Positions 54,568 through 63,174 of a stretch of DNA of 64,000 bases are shown here, one piece after another. This DNA comes from Chryseobacterium foetidum (GTDB lineage: Bacteria; Bacteroidota; Bacteroidia; Flavobacteriales; Weeksellaceae): positions 1,426,001 through 1,490,000 of the forward strand of contig NZ_JAMXIA010000001.1 in the NCBI RefSeq assembly GCF_025457425.1, written 5' to 3'. The translations under genes and the position numbers were made by a program. The first letter of the stretch is position 1; each line of letters opens with the position of its first letter. The notes beneath the pieces are model-generated. The model was not told the DNA's origin and searched no databases. It saw only the letters and a list, made by a program, of their open reading frames with translations.

Positions 54568-56013
54568 TTAAATTGTTGTCAGTCTTAAAGTATTGGTTTT
54601 GCCTCCTTCAAAAGATGGTGTAGCATTGATGTTGATTACAAAATCACCAGACTCGATATAACCGTAATTATGCGTCAGCATATTGACCTGAATAATGGTT
54701 TCATCTGTCGGTTTGTTCATATCGTAATAATAAGCCCTTACTCCCCAAAGAAGATTCAGCATATTGATTACTCTTCTGTTTCCGCTGTAAACGATGATGT
54801 GAGAATTTGGTCTGTGTGCAGAAAGCTGGAAAGCAGTGTAACCGGAGTTCGTTAAAGTTACAATCGCAGAAACATTTGTTGTTTTAGCAATTCTTACTGC
54901 AGCAAGACACACACGGTTGGTGATAAATCTCTCGTCGATACAGTTGTAATCTTTTTCAATCGGCTCGTTTTTGTGTTGGTAGAAATGAGTCATTTCAATA
55001 TTCTTCACAATTTTAGCCATGTTTTCAACTACCTGAACAGGATATCTTCCTACTGAAGTTTCACCTGAAAGCATTACTGCATCAGCGCCATCCAATACAG
55101 AATTGGCAACGTCATTCACCTCTGCTCTTGTTGGTGTAAGGCTGTTGATCATCGTTTCCATCATTTGGGTCGCAATGATTACCGGTTTTGAAAAGAATCT
55201 CGCTCTCTCAACAAGATTTTTCTGAATGGCCGGAACTTCTTCCATCGGAACTTCTACACCGAGGTCACCACGGGCAACCATTAATCCGTCACATTCCAAT
55301 AAAATTTCGTCGATATTTTTTACACCTTCAGGCTTTTCAATCTTAGCAATAATTGGCGTTTTAAACTTACCGTTAGGGTGATTCGCAATCAATTGTTTTA
55401 AATCAATAATATCCTGAGCATGACGTACGAATGAAAGTGCGATCCAATCTACTTCCATATCCATCATAAAGTTGGCATCCTGAATATCTTTCTCCGTTAA
55501 AGCCGGAAGAGAAACATTGGTATTCGGAAGGTTTACCCCTTTTTTAGAACTTAAAGGTCCACCCTGAATCGTTTTTGCTTTTACAGTATCAATCTGGTTG
55601 GTCTCAAGAACTTCCAACATCAGTTTACCGTCATCGATCAGAATTCTTTCCCCGACTTTTACGTCCATCGGAAACTGCTGATACGTCATGTAAACTCTCG
55701 TAGAATCTCCTTCAATTTTTTCGTTGGTAAAGGTCAATACATCACCAGGGTTAAGGTAGGAACCTTCTTTTACCACCCCAACTCTCAGTTTCGGACCCTG
55801 AAGATCTCCAAGAATCCCAACTGAATATCCATATTCTGCATTAAGTTCTCTGATAATATTGATATTAGTTCGAACCAGGTCGTAATCTGCGTGTGAAAAA
55901 TTTATTCTGAAAATATCAACACCTGCCTTCATCAATCCCAACATAACTTCTTTTGATGACGAAGCCGGTCCCAGGGTTGCAATAATTTTTGTCTTCTTTA
56001 AATACTTATTCAT
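54568..56013 (-). CDS. pyk: Pyruvate kinase
   Basis: A 481-aa enzyme converting phosphoenolpyruvate and ADP to pyruvate and ATP. Landmarks: TKIIATLGPASSS at the N-terminus, the catalytic loop IIAKIEKPEGVKNIDEI (Lys), LMVARGDLGVEVP and DGADAVMLSGETSVGRYPV. Last gene of the acpP-fabF-rnc-IPExxxVDY-pyk cluster; its start overlaps the previous gene by 8 bp. Confidence 0.97.
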   Translation of the reverse strand: MNKYLKKTKIIATLGPASSSKEVMLGLMKAGVDIFRINFSHADYDLVRTNINIIRELNAEYGYSVGILGDLQGPKLRVGVVKEGSYLNPGDVLTFTNEKIEGDSTRVYMTYQQFPMDVKVGERILIDDGKLMLEVLETNQIDTVKAKTIQGGPLSSKKGVNLPNTNVSLPALTEKDIQDANFMMDMEVDWIALSFVRHAQDIIDLKQLIANHPNGKFKTPIIAKIEKPEGVKNIDEILLECDGLMVARGDLGVEVPMEEVPAIQKNLVERARFFSKPVIIATQMMETMINSLTPTRAEVNDVANSVLDGADAVMLSGETSVGRYPVQVVENMAKIVKNIEMTHFYQHKNEPIEKDYNCIDERFITNRVCLAAVRIAKTTNVSAIVTLTNSGYTAFQLSAHRPNSHIIVYSGNRRVINMLNLLWGVRAYYYDMNKPTDETIIQVNMLTHNYGYIESGDFVININATPSFEGGKTNTLRLTTI

Positions 56014-56479
56014 AATACTGTATTATTTGATAAAGTTCTTCTTCAGAACTCAATATATAATCCTGTATTGGAAATACAAGATTTTCAGGGAGCAAAATTA
56101 CGGAAAAATCAGCATACTGTTCCGAACTGTGCAGAATATATTCCACATCGGGCTGATTATTTAATAAAAATTTAATGTTATCTTCTTCCGCAAAGAGTTC
56201 GGTCTGAATTTTTTTTTGCCTACTTTCAGATGATCTGTTTGAGATGAAAGTGTAGCATGTTTTTGTAAATTTGTGATATGCTTCAAAACGGGGAAAGCAG
56301 TAATCGTAGTAGGAACCGTGAAATACGAGATCCTTTATTCTGGAGAAACTAAGATGAGAATTCCGGTTGATTTTAAAGAAAAACTCATGATCGTGCATAG
56401 ACTTTACCAACCTCACCAAACCAATGGTGATATCTTCGGATTCTATTTCATCAAAATCATAAAGTTTTTGTACTTCCAA
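56006..56479 (-). CDS. IPExxxVDY family protein
   Basis: A 157-aa protein found in Bacteroidota between rnc and pyk, the family named from a conserved motif. Here the matching region is QPDVEYILHSSE. It has no known function. It overlaps rnc by 23 bp and pyk by 8 bp, so translation is coupled. A role linked to RNA or metabolism is only suggested by this fixed position. Confidence 0.85.
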   Translation of the reverse strand: MEVQKLYDFDEIESEDITIGLVRLVKSMHDHEFFFKINRNSHLSFSRIKDLVFHGSYYDYCFPRFEAYHKFTKTCYTFISNRSSESRQKKIQTELFAEEDNIKFLLNNQPDVEYILHSSEQYADFSVILLPENLVFPIQDYILSSEEELYQIIQYYE

Positions 56480-57221
56480 GAATATTTTCCTTTTTGTTTA
56501 AAATATAAAATGCCCGCTGCGCTGCTTTCTCTTCGGCTTTCTTTTTTGAAGTTTCTGTGGCATTGGCAATTTTTTCATCACCAAAGCAAACATGACATCT
56601 GAAAACCACCGCCTTATTAGGCTGAATTTCTTCGCAGGTTTCGTATTTTATATTGAGTTTCTTCTTTTGAGCCCATTCTAAAAGAAGACCTTTATAGCTT
56701 ACAATTTTATTTTCAAGCTTGATAATTTCTGATGGCGTTAAAAGTCTTTCCAATACAATTCTTTTGCAGGTATCATACTGAAAATCAAGATAAACCGCAC
56801 CCACCAAAGCTTCAAACAAATTTCCGCAGATATTTTCTCCTAAAGCCATTACAACGCTTTGCTTTTGCAGCAAATGCGTAAGTTTCAGGTCTTCTCCCAG
56901 CTTGTTAAGGTTCTTACGGTTAACGATTTTAGATTTCATCTGCGTAAGATATCCTTCATTGGCCTGAGGATAGGTTTGAAATAAATGACACGAAATTATG
57001 GTTCCCAAAACAGAATCACCTAAAAACTCGAGTCTTTCGTAGTTTCTTTCACCGTTTTTGGAAGAACTTTTCAGCGAAAAAGCCTCACGGTAAAGGTCAA
57101 CATTATTTACCTCAGCACCTAAAATTTTGTATAATTCTGTACTGAGGAAAAAGTCTCTCTCGGTGAGTTTTCTTTTTCTTTGTTTGAGTAGGAATTTAGA
57201 AAAATATTTCTGTAACTCCAT
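56457..57221 (-). CDS. rnc: Ribonuclease III
   Basis: A 254-aa endonuclease for double-stranded RNA (rRNA processing). The signature is YERLEFLGDSVLG; the second acidic cluster is in NLFEALVGAVYLD; the C-terminal dsRNA-binding domain includes ATETSKKKAEEKAAQRAF. It acts as a dimer. It lies 8 nt after fabF. Confidence 0.96.
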   Translation of the reverse strand: MELQKYFSKFLLKQRKRKLTERDFFLSTELYKILGAEVNNVDLYREAFSLKSSSKNGERNYERLEFLGDSVLGTIISCHLFQTYPQANEGYLTQMKSKIVNRKNLNKLGEDLKLTHLLQKQSVVMALGENICGNLFEALVGAVYLDFQYDTCKRIVLERLLTPSEIIKLENKIVSYKGLLLEWAQKKKLNIKYETCEEIQPNKAVVFRCHVCFGDEKIANATETSKKKAEEKAAQRAFYILNKKENILGSTKTL

Positions 57222-57229
57222 CAGTAAAT

Positions 57230-58474
57230 TTAGATTTTCTTAAAAAGAACGCAAGCGTTGTGACCACCGAATCCGAAGGTATTGCTCATGGCAACCTTCA
57301 CATCTTTCTTCGCAGCTTCGTTAAAAGTAAAGTTCAGTCTGCTGTCAATTCTTTCATCATCTGTAAAATGATTAATCGTAGGTGGAACAATACCGTGAAT
57401 GATAGTTCCCAAAGCAGCGATCGCTTCAATAACACCCGCTGCACCCAAAAGGTGACCGGTCATAGATTTTGTAGAATTGATCTGAATGTCGTAGGCATGC
57501 TCGCCCAGTAATCTTGAAATCGCATTGGATTCTGCAACATCTCCTAATGGAGTAGACGTCCCATGCATATTGATGTGATCTACTTCATCAGCAGTTAATC
57601 CTGCATCTTCCAGACAATTTTTCATTACAAGATAAGCTCCCAGACCTTCAGGATGTGGTGCAGTCATGTGATGTGCATCAGCACTCATACCTCCACCCAG
57701 TAATTCTGCATAAATTGTTGCTCCACGCTTCACCGCATGCTCATATTCTTCAAGAATAATACATCCCGCGCCCTCACCTAAAACAAAACCATCTCTGTCT
57801 TTGTCAAAAGGTCTTGAAGCCGTTGTAGGATCTTCATTTCTTGTAGAAAGTGCCATCATGGCATTAAAGCCTCCCACTCCACTTGCTGTAACTGCAGCTT
57901 CAGAACCTCCGCACACGATTACATCTGCTTTTCCTAACTGGATCAGCATTTTAGAATCGATTAATGCATTGGCAGAAGAAGCACAAGCTGAAACCGTAGT
58001 ATAATTGGGACCGTGGAAACCATATTCAATAGAAATATGTCCCGGTGTGATGTCCGCAATCATTTTAGGAATAAAAAAAGGATTAAATCTTGGAATATCT
58101 GTATTTGCCCAGCCCAGAACTTCTGTTTCAAAAGTTTCAAGACCGCCAATACCGGAACCCCAGATTACCCCAACTCTTAGTTTATCTACGTTGTCTTCAA
58201 TAATTCTTGAATGCGCTACAGCTTCTCTTGCTGCAACCATCCCGAACTGAGTGTTTCTATCCATTTTTTTAGCTTCCTTCTTATCGAAGTGGTCTAAAGG
58301 ATCGAAGTTTTTTACCTCGCAGGCAAATTTTGTTTTAAAATTTGTGGCATCAAAAAGAGTAATCGGAGCGGCACCGCTCTCACCTTTTACAAGATTTTCC
58401 CAGTATTCCTGTGCATTATTCCCGATAGGCGTTAATGCTCCGAACCCTGTTACAACTACTCTTTTTAATTCCAT
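57230..58474 (-). CDS. fabF: Beta-ketoacyl-ACP synthase II
   Basis: A 414-aa condensing enzyme of fatty acid elongation. The catalytic Cys is in TVSACASSANAL, the His residues are in MHGTSTPLGD and TGHLLGAAG, and GFGGHNACVLFKKI forms the end. It elongates acyl-ACP with malonyl-ACP. It directly follows acpP. Confidence 0.97.
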   Translation of the reverse strand: MELKRVVVTGFGALTPIGNNAQEYWENLVKGESGAAPITLFDATNFKTKFACEVKNFDPLDHFDKKEAKKMDRNTQFGMVAAREAVAHSRIIEDNVDKLRVGVIWGSGIGGLETFETEVLGWANTDIPRFNPFFIPKMIADITPGHISIEYGFHGPNYTTVSACASSANALIDSKMLIQLGKADVIVCGGSEAAVTASGVGGFNAMMALSTRNEDPTTASRPFDKDRDGFVLGEGAGCIILEEYEHAVKRGATIYAELLGGGMSADAHHMTAPHPEGLGAYLVMKNCLEDAGLTADEVDHINMHGTSTPLGDVAESNAISRLLGEHAYDIQINSTKSMTGHLLGAAGVIEAIAALGTIIHGIVPPTINHFTDDERIDSRLNFTFNEAAKKDVKVAMSNTFGFGGHNACVLFKKI

Positions 58475-58506
58475 AAATTTTCTTTAAAGTTCTTTGTTGA
58501 AGAATA

Positions 58507-58746
58507 TTATTTATTTACTACTTCTTCGATATAAGCGATAGCGTGACCTACAGTAGTAATTTTCTCAGCCTGATCATCAGGGATTTGAATATTAAATTCT
58601 TTTTCAAACTCCATGATTAACTCAACTGTATCTAGTGAGTCTGCTCCTAAATCGTTTGTGAAGCTAGCCTCAGGAGTCACTTCTGTTTCTTCAACGTCAA
58701 GCTTATCAGCGATGATAGCTTTTACTCTTGATGCAATGTCTGACAT
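58507..58746 (-). CDS. acpP: Acyl carrier protein
   Basis: A 79-aa acidic carrier for acyl chains. The phosphopantetheine serine is in [11 protein letters not shown]. The ATG at 58746 ([11 protein letters not shown]) is standard; the frame continues 11 codons upstream without support. A TATATTTG -7-like box lies at the complement of 58777-58784. Confidence 0.97.
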   Translation of the reverse strand: MSDIASRVKAIIADKLDVEETEVTPEASFTNDLGADSLDTVELIMEFEKEFNIQIPDDQAEKITTVGHAIAYIEEVVNK

Positions 58747-59227
58747 AGTAAATATTTTTTTTATTGTTAGATGGTGCAAATATATAAAATTCTTTAGGAT
58801 AAAACATTTTTTTAGTCTTTTTTGTCGGTAGACTATGGTTATTTTATGACGATGGGTTTTAGTGTTTTCTTAATCAGGGGATTAGAATATTATTATTTTA
58901 TGGCAATATAAAATTGAGGTATAGTTTTAAAGCAACAAAATATTACACCTTCTTTTCATTTCCATTTTTTGTTAAGTAAAGAATTCGAGCTTTTCTTATT
59001 AAAATGATTAATACCAAAATAATTTCAAATTAATTCATTAAATATGGATTCCCGTATTTTTTATTGAAAATTCAATAGTAGCTTTACACATTGTATTGAT
59101 TATGTTTTTTTCATTGTATTTAAGATTGTAATTTTGCACACGAAATATTTGTATTTTCTAAAAAATAGTTATATTAAAAACTTTTTTTGTTTGAAAGGAA
59201 AACAACAAAAATTATTTGGCTAGTGTT
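58747..59227. other. Intergenic boundary between core genes and the defence-like operon
   Basis: No gene of note in 481 nt. The sequence is very AT-rich. The minus-strand acpP -7 box lies at the left end. TAATTTTG at 59129-59136 is a possible -7 element for the methyltransferase gene, but no well-spaced -33 was found. No tRNA or direct repeat marking an integration site was recognised. Confidence 0.5.
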
Positions 59228-60295
59228 ATGAATAGTGATGCAAAATTGAAAGCAATAGATTTCTTTTGTTCTGGCGGAGGAATGAGTTATGGAATGCAAG
59301 ATGCAGGAATACAAATACTTGCAGGGATTGATTTTGATGAAAATTGTAAGGAGACATACGAAGCAAATATAAATGGTGCAGAATTTATTCACGCTGATGT
59401 ATTTGATTTGAAAGAAAAGGAATTACAAAAGAAATTATCTTTAAAAAAAAATGATGATGAACTTATTATGATAGGATGTAGTCCTTGTCAGTTTTGGAGT
59501 ATTATTAATACAAATAAAACAAAGTCGTCAAAATCAAAAAATCTTTTAGTAGAGTTTTCTCGGTTTGTTAAATATTTTCGACCAGGTTATGTAGTAGTTG
59601 AAAATGTACCAGGTGTTTTGAGAAGAAAAGATGAAAGTGGTTTAAATGAATTTATAGAATGGCTTAAAAATAACGGTTATGCAAATCCCCATTTTAAAAT
59701 TCATAATGTAAATGACTTTGGAGTTCCTCAGAGTCGAAAGAGATTTACTCTGATAGCTACTCGTATTTCGGATGAAGAAATAAAGCCTTTAGAATTAGAA
59801 GGAAAAAAAACAGTTGTAAAAGATGTTTTAGGTATCGATAAAGGTTTTCCTAAAATTGAACCTGGACATAGGGATAAATCAGAATTCCTTCATACGACTT
59901 CTAATCTTAGTAACATTAATAAAACAAGACTTACAAAAGTAGAAAAAGACGGTGGGAACAGACTTGGATTTGCAAACGATCCAGAATTACAGCTAAAATG
60001 TTTTGAAGGAAAAGACGACTCTTTCAAAGACACATTTGGGAGATTATGGTGGAATAAACCTGCACCAACAATTACAACAAAATTTTTTAGTATTTCTAAT
60101 GGTAGATTTGTGCATCCAGAAGAAGATCGTGCATTGTCAATTAGAGAAGGTGCGACATTGCAATCTTTTCCATTAGCATATAAATTTAAAGGAACAAGCA
60201 TTGCAAATATTGCTAGAATGATTGGCAATGCAGTGCCTCCAAAATATGCAACCTCAATAGCAAAAGCTATAATTAAAAATCACACAAATGGCTAA
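59228..60295 (+). CDS. C5-cytosine DNA methyltransferase
   Basis: A 355-aa enzyme that methylates cytosine in DNA. Motif I is FCSGGG (residues 13-18), motif IV GCSPCQ with catalytic Cys87, motif VI ENVPG (125-129), motif VIII QSRKRF, motif IX RLWWNKPAPTITT and motif X GNAVPP. The target-recognition region between VIII and IX is short, about 90 residues. ATG 59228 is preferred over TTG 59216. Its end overlaps the next start by 8 bp. With an adjacent MORC/MutL-like ATPase and receiver-like protein it probably belongs to a DNA-modification-based defence operon; no nuclease is yet seen in the window. Confidence 0.94.
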   Translation: MNSDAKLKAIDFFCSGGGMSYGMQDAGIQILAGIDFDENCKETYEANINGAEFIHADVFDLKEKELQKKLSLKKNDDELIMIGCSPCQFWSIINTNKTKSSKSKNLLVEFSRFVKYFRPGYVVVENVPGVLRRKDESGLNEFIEWLKNNGYANPHFKIHNVNDFGVPQSRKRFTLIATRISDEEIKPLELEGKKTVVKDVLGIDKGFPKIEPGHRDKSEFLHTTSNLSNINKTRLTKVEKDGGNRLGFANDPELQLKCFEGKDDSFKDTFGRLWWNKPAPTITTKFFSISNGRFVHPEEDRALSIREGATLQSFPLAYKFKGTSIANIARMIGNAVPPKYATSIAKAIIKNHTNG

Positions 60296-63164
60296 TTTTA
60301 GAGCAAAAGCGAGAGCAATTGAACTTCTCGGTAAAGGTCAAATTGCCGATTTACCGACAGCAATTTCTGAATTATGGAAAAATGGTTATGATGCTTATGC
60401 TAAAAATTTAGAGTGTAAATTATACCTTGATTCCTATAAAGATAATCATAAACCAATTTTTGTTTTAAGTGATAATGGATTTGGTATGTCTGAAGAAGAC
60501 ATATTAAATAAATGGTTTGTTTTAGGAACCGATTCAAAAGCAAGAAACCAAAAAATTCAACCAGAATTTGATTTAAAAAGAAGAACTCCCATGGGTGAAA
60601 AAGGAATAGGTCGTTTGTCTGTTTCTTATCTCGGTTCACAAATGCTAATGATTTCTAAAAAAGCAGATGAAAAAGCAAATGCTTTATTAATGGATTGGAG
60701 AGTTTTAGATAATTATGATTTTTTTCTTGAAGATCTAAATGTACCAATGCTTTCATTCGAAACCCAACAAGAATTTAAGACAAATATTGCCAAGGCAAAT
60801 GTAGAATTCGAATTGAATCTGGATGAAACTAAATGGGAAGAACAAAAAAATTATAGAAATACAATTCTACAAGATTGGGAATCATTTAATATTCCAGGGT
60901 TTATTTATGAAGAAATAATTGCTAAATTTTGCGAAAACAAATTTCACGGAACATTCTTTATAATATTAACCCCTCACGAACAATTATTAGAACTTTCGGA
61001 AAAAGATAGAGTCTCTTTAAAAAAAGATAATTCTTTTACATATTTGAGAGCTTCTTTAAGTGGATTGCACAATGATTTAAAAAATAAAAGTAAAGATTTT
61101 ACAACAAGTTTTTTAATCTATGATGCATCTGGAAAATATGATGTCATTGATGACTTTTTCACAACGGAAGAAATGCAAAACTCAGATCACTGGCTGAGTG
61201 GTGAATTTGATGAGAGTGGCTTTTTTTCAGGAGAAATTAAAGTATTCAATAAGAGAGAAAAATATTTTTTTAAACCAAATAGACCTCCAGGAAAAACCCC
61301 ATATGGTCCTTTCTCTATTCAATGGGGCTCATTTGAAGGCGAACTAAAAAGTTCCTTGCTGAATCCAGAAGAATTTGTTAATATCAATAAAAAACTTGAT
61401 GCGTTCGGTGGTTTATATGTATACCGGGATGATTTTAGAGTTTTGCCATATGGTAGAACCGAACACGATTTTTTAGAATTTGAAAAAAGAAGAAGTTTAA
61501 GTGCTGGAACCTATTTTTTTAGTCATAGAAGGTTTATTGGTTATATTGATTTGACCAGAGAGAAAAATCCTAGTCTTACGGACAAGGCAGGAAGAGAAGG
61601 CTTCATTCAGAACAAAGCATATAGAGAATTTAAGGATGATTTGATTGAGTTTTTTGTTGATATTGCTAAAAGATATCTGCGTGCTGGAAAAGACGATAAA
61701 TTCGACACATATAGGGAAAATCAGCTTACTGAAATAAACGCAAAACATCAACAACAACTTGATGCTGCAAAAAAGAAAAATTCAAAAACAAAAAAATCTT
61801 TTTTAGAAGATTTAAAAGAATATAATACTAAAATTGATAGTTTAGAAAAAGAGATAGATGATATTGGTGATGAACTTTCTAGAGAAGTTAATCAATTGGA
61901 AATTAATTATAATAATTATAATAATATACTTGAAAAACTCGAGAGTAAGAAAAATGAATTAAGATCAATAAAGATTCAAAAACCACCAGGTATAAAAATT
62001 ACAACAAGACAGGAGCAAGAATATGTGAATTATCAAAGTAAGTATTATACTGCTAATAATAGCGTTCGAAACTGTCAAGCTATAGTTGATAAAACTCGAG
62101 AAAGAATTAATGTTGAAAACCTAAAACTGGAATACAACGAAAAATTTCGCTCACATATTAGATACTTAGATCGACAATTTTCTGCTTTCAATGATATTTC
62201 GAAAGAGTCATTTAATCGAATAGAAAAACAGTTAACTGAAGAAAAAAACTTTCAAGTGGAATCTTTCATAAAGCAATGTGAATCCTATAATCTTTTAGAT
62301 TCTGACGAAAAGGATAAAATTTCGTCGAAAATTATTGCTCTGGAAAATTTAACGGAAGAACATAAAAAAGAAATTGAAAATTCATTCAAAGGTTTTACCA
62401 AACATATTTCTAATTTACAAATTGATGTTGATGATGACTTTTTAAGAGGTTGGTATCAAGAACAAAATGAAAAGCTCGCAGAAAAAGTTGAGGACTATGA
62501 AGAATTAGCGCAATTAGGAATGGCGATTGAAATTATTGATCATCAATTTAATGTTATGTATTCTCAAATGCAAGATTCTGTTAACGAAATTGAGAGTTAT
62601 TCAAAGAAAAATACAGAAATAGCATATAGTTTTAATCAGTTAAAAAATGCTTTCCAACACTTAGAAGGAAATTATAAACTGTTAAAACCATTGTATAGAA
62701 CATCTAGAAGAACAAGAGAAATTATTTCTGGAAGTCAAATTGAAAAATATATCAAAGATTTTTTTGAAAATGAATTTAAAAAATATCGAATAGATTTTGA
62801 TGTAAATGATTCTTTTAGAGAATATGAGTTTTTTTCTTATGACTCCATAATAAAACCCACATTTCTTAATATTATAAACAATGCTAACTACTGGTTAATT
62901 CCTTCAAGTGAAAGGAAAATTAAAATTGAATTAATCGACGATGAAATTAGAATAATGAATTCTGGAGAAAGAATTGATGATTCACAAATTAAAGATATTT
63001 TTAATCTTTTTTATACTAGAAAAAGAGATGGTAGAGGCATTGGATTATATTTAGCAAAGAAAAATTTAAATGCCGTCGGCTATGACATTTATGCAACAAA
63101 TAAAACAGATTATAATAAGCTTAAAGGAGCGTGTTTCGTCATACATAAAACCAAAAAAAACTAA
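60288..63164 (+). CDS. Two-ended GHKL ATPase (MORC/MutL-like N-terminus, kinase-like C-terminus)
   Basis: A 958-aa cytoplasmic protein. The N-terminal GHKL ATPase has E28xxxN32 (SELWKNGYDA), SDNGFGM at 61-67 and GEKGIGRLS at 103-111, as in MORC, MutL and Hsp90. A middle region of about 250 residues follows, then long coiled coils at about 480-720. The C-terminal region looks like a histidine-kinase ATPase (NIINNANYW near 859; FNLFYTRK; GRGIGLYLAKK near 914), though no classical H-box histidine was identified with certainty; EIIDHQFN near 750 is a candidate. Bacterial MORC/MutL-like ATPases are known in restriction-modification neighbourhoods. Confidence 0.85.
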   Translation: MANFRAKARAIELLGKGQIADLPTAISELWKNGYDAYAKNLECKLYLDSYKDNHKPIFVLSDNGFGMSEEDILNKWFVLGTDSKARNQKIQPEFDLKRRTPMGEKGIGRLSVSYLGSQMLMISKKADEKANALLMDWRVLDNYDFFLEDLNVPMLSFETQQEFKTNIAKANVEFELNLDETKWEEQKNYRNTILQDWESFNIPGFIYEEIIAKFCENKFHGTFFIILTPHEQLLELSEKDRVSLKKDNSFTYLRASLSGLHNDLKNKSKDFTTSFLIYDASGKYDVIDDFFTTEEMQNSDHWLSGEFDESGFFSGEIKVFNKREKYFFKPNRPPGKTPYGPFSIQWGSFEGELKSSLLNPEEFVNINKKLDAFGGLYVYRDDFRVLPYGRTEHDFLEFEKRRSLSAGTYFFSHRRFIGYIDLTREKNPSLTDKAGREGFIQNKAYREFKDDLIEFFVDIAKRYLRAGKDDKFDTYRENQLTEINAKHQQQLDAAKKKNSKTKKSFLEDLKEYNTKIDSLEKEIDDIGDELSREVNQLEINYNNYNNILEKLESKKNELRSIKIQKPPGIKITTRQEQEYVNYQSKYYTANNSVRNCQAIVDKTRERINVENLKLEYNEKFRSHIRYLDRQFSAFNDISKESFNRIEKQLTEEKNFQVESFIKQCESYNLLDSDEKDKISSKIIALENLTEEHKKEIENSFKGFTKHISNLQIDVDDDFLRGWYQEQNEKLAEKVEDYEELAQLGMAIEIIDHQFNVMYSQMQDSVNEIESYSKKNTEIAYSFNQLKNAFQHLEGNYKLLKPLYRTSRRTREIISGSQIEKYIKDFFENEFKKYRIDFDVNDSFREYEFFSYDSIIKPTFLNIINNANYWLIPSSERKIKIELIDDEIRIMNSGERIDDSQIKDIFNLFYTRKRDGRGIGLYLAKKNLNAVGYDIYATNKTDYNKLKGACFVIHKTKKN

Positions 63165-63174
63165 TACTATAATA

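Noticed and set aside
58747..59227. Attachment site for the defence-like operon
   Set aside because: No tRNA gene, direct repeat or integrase was found at this boundary.
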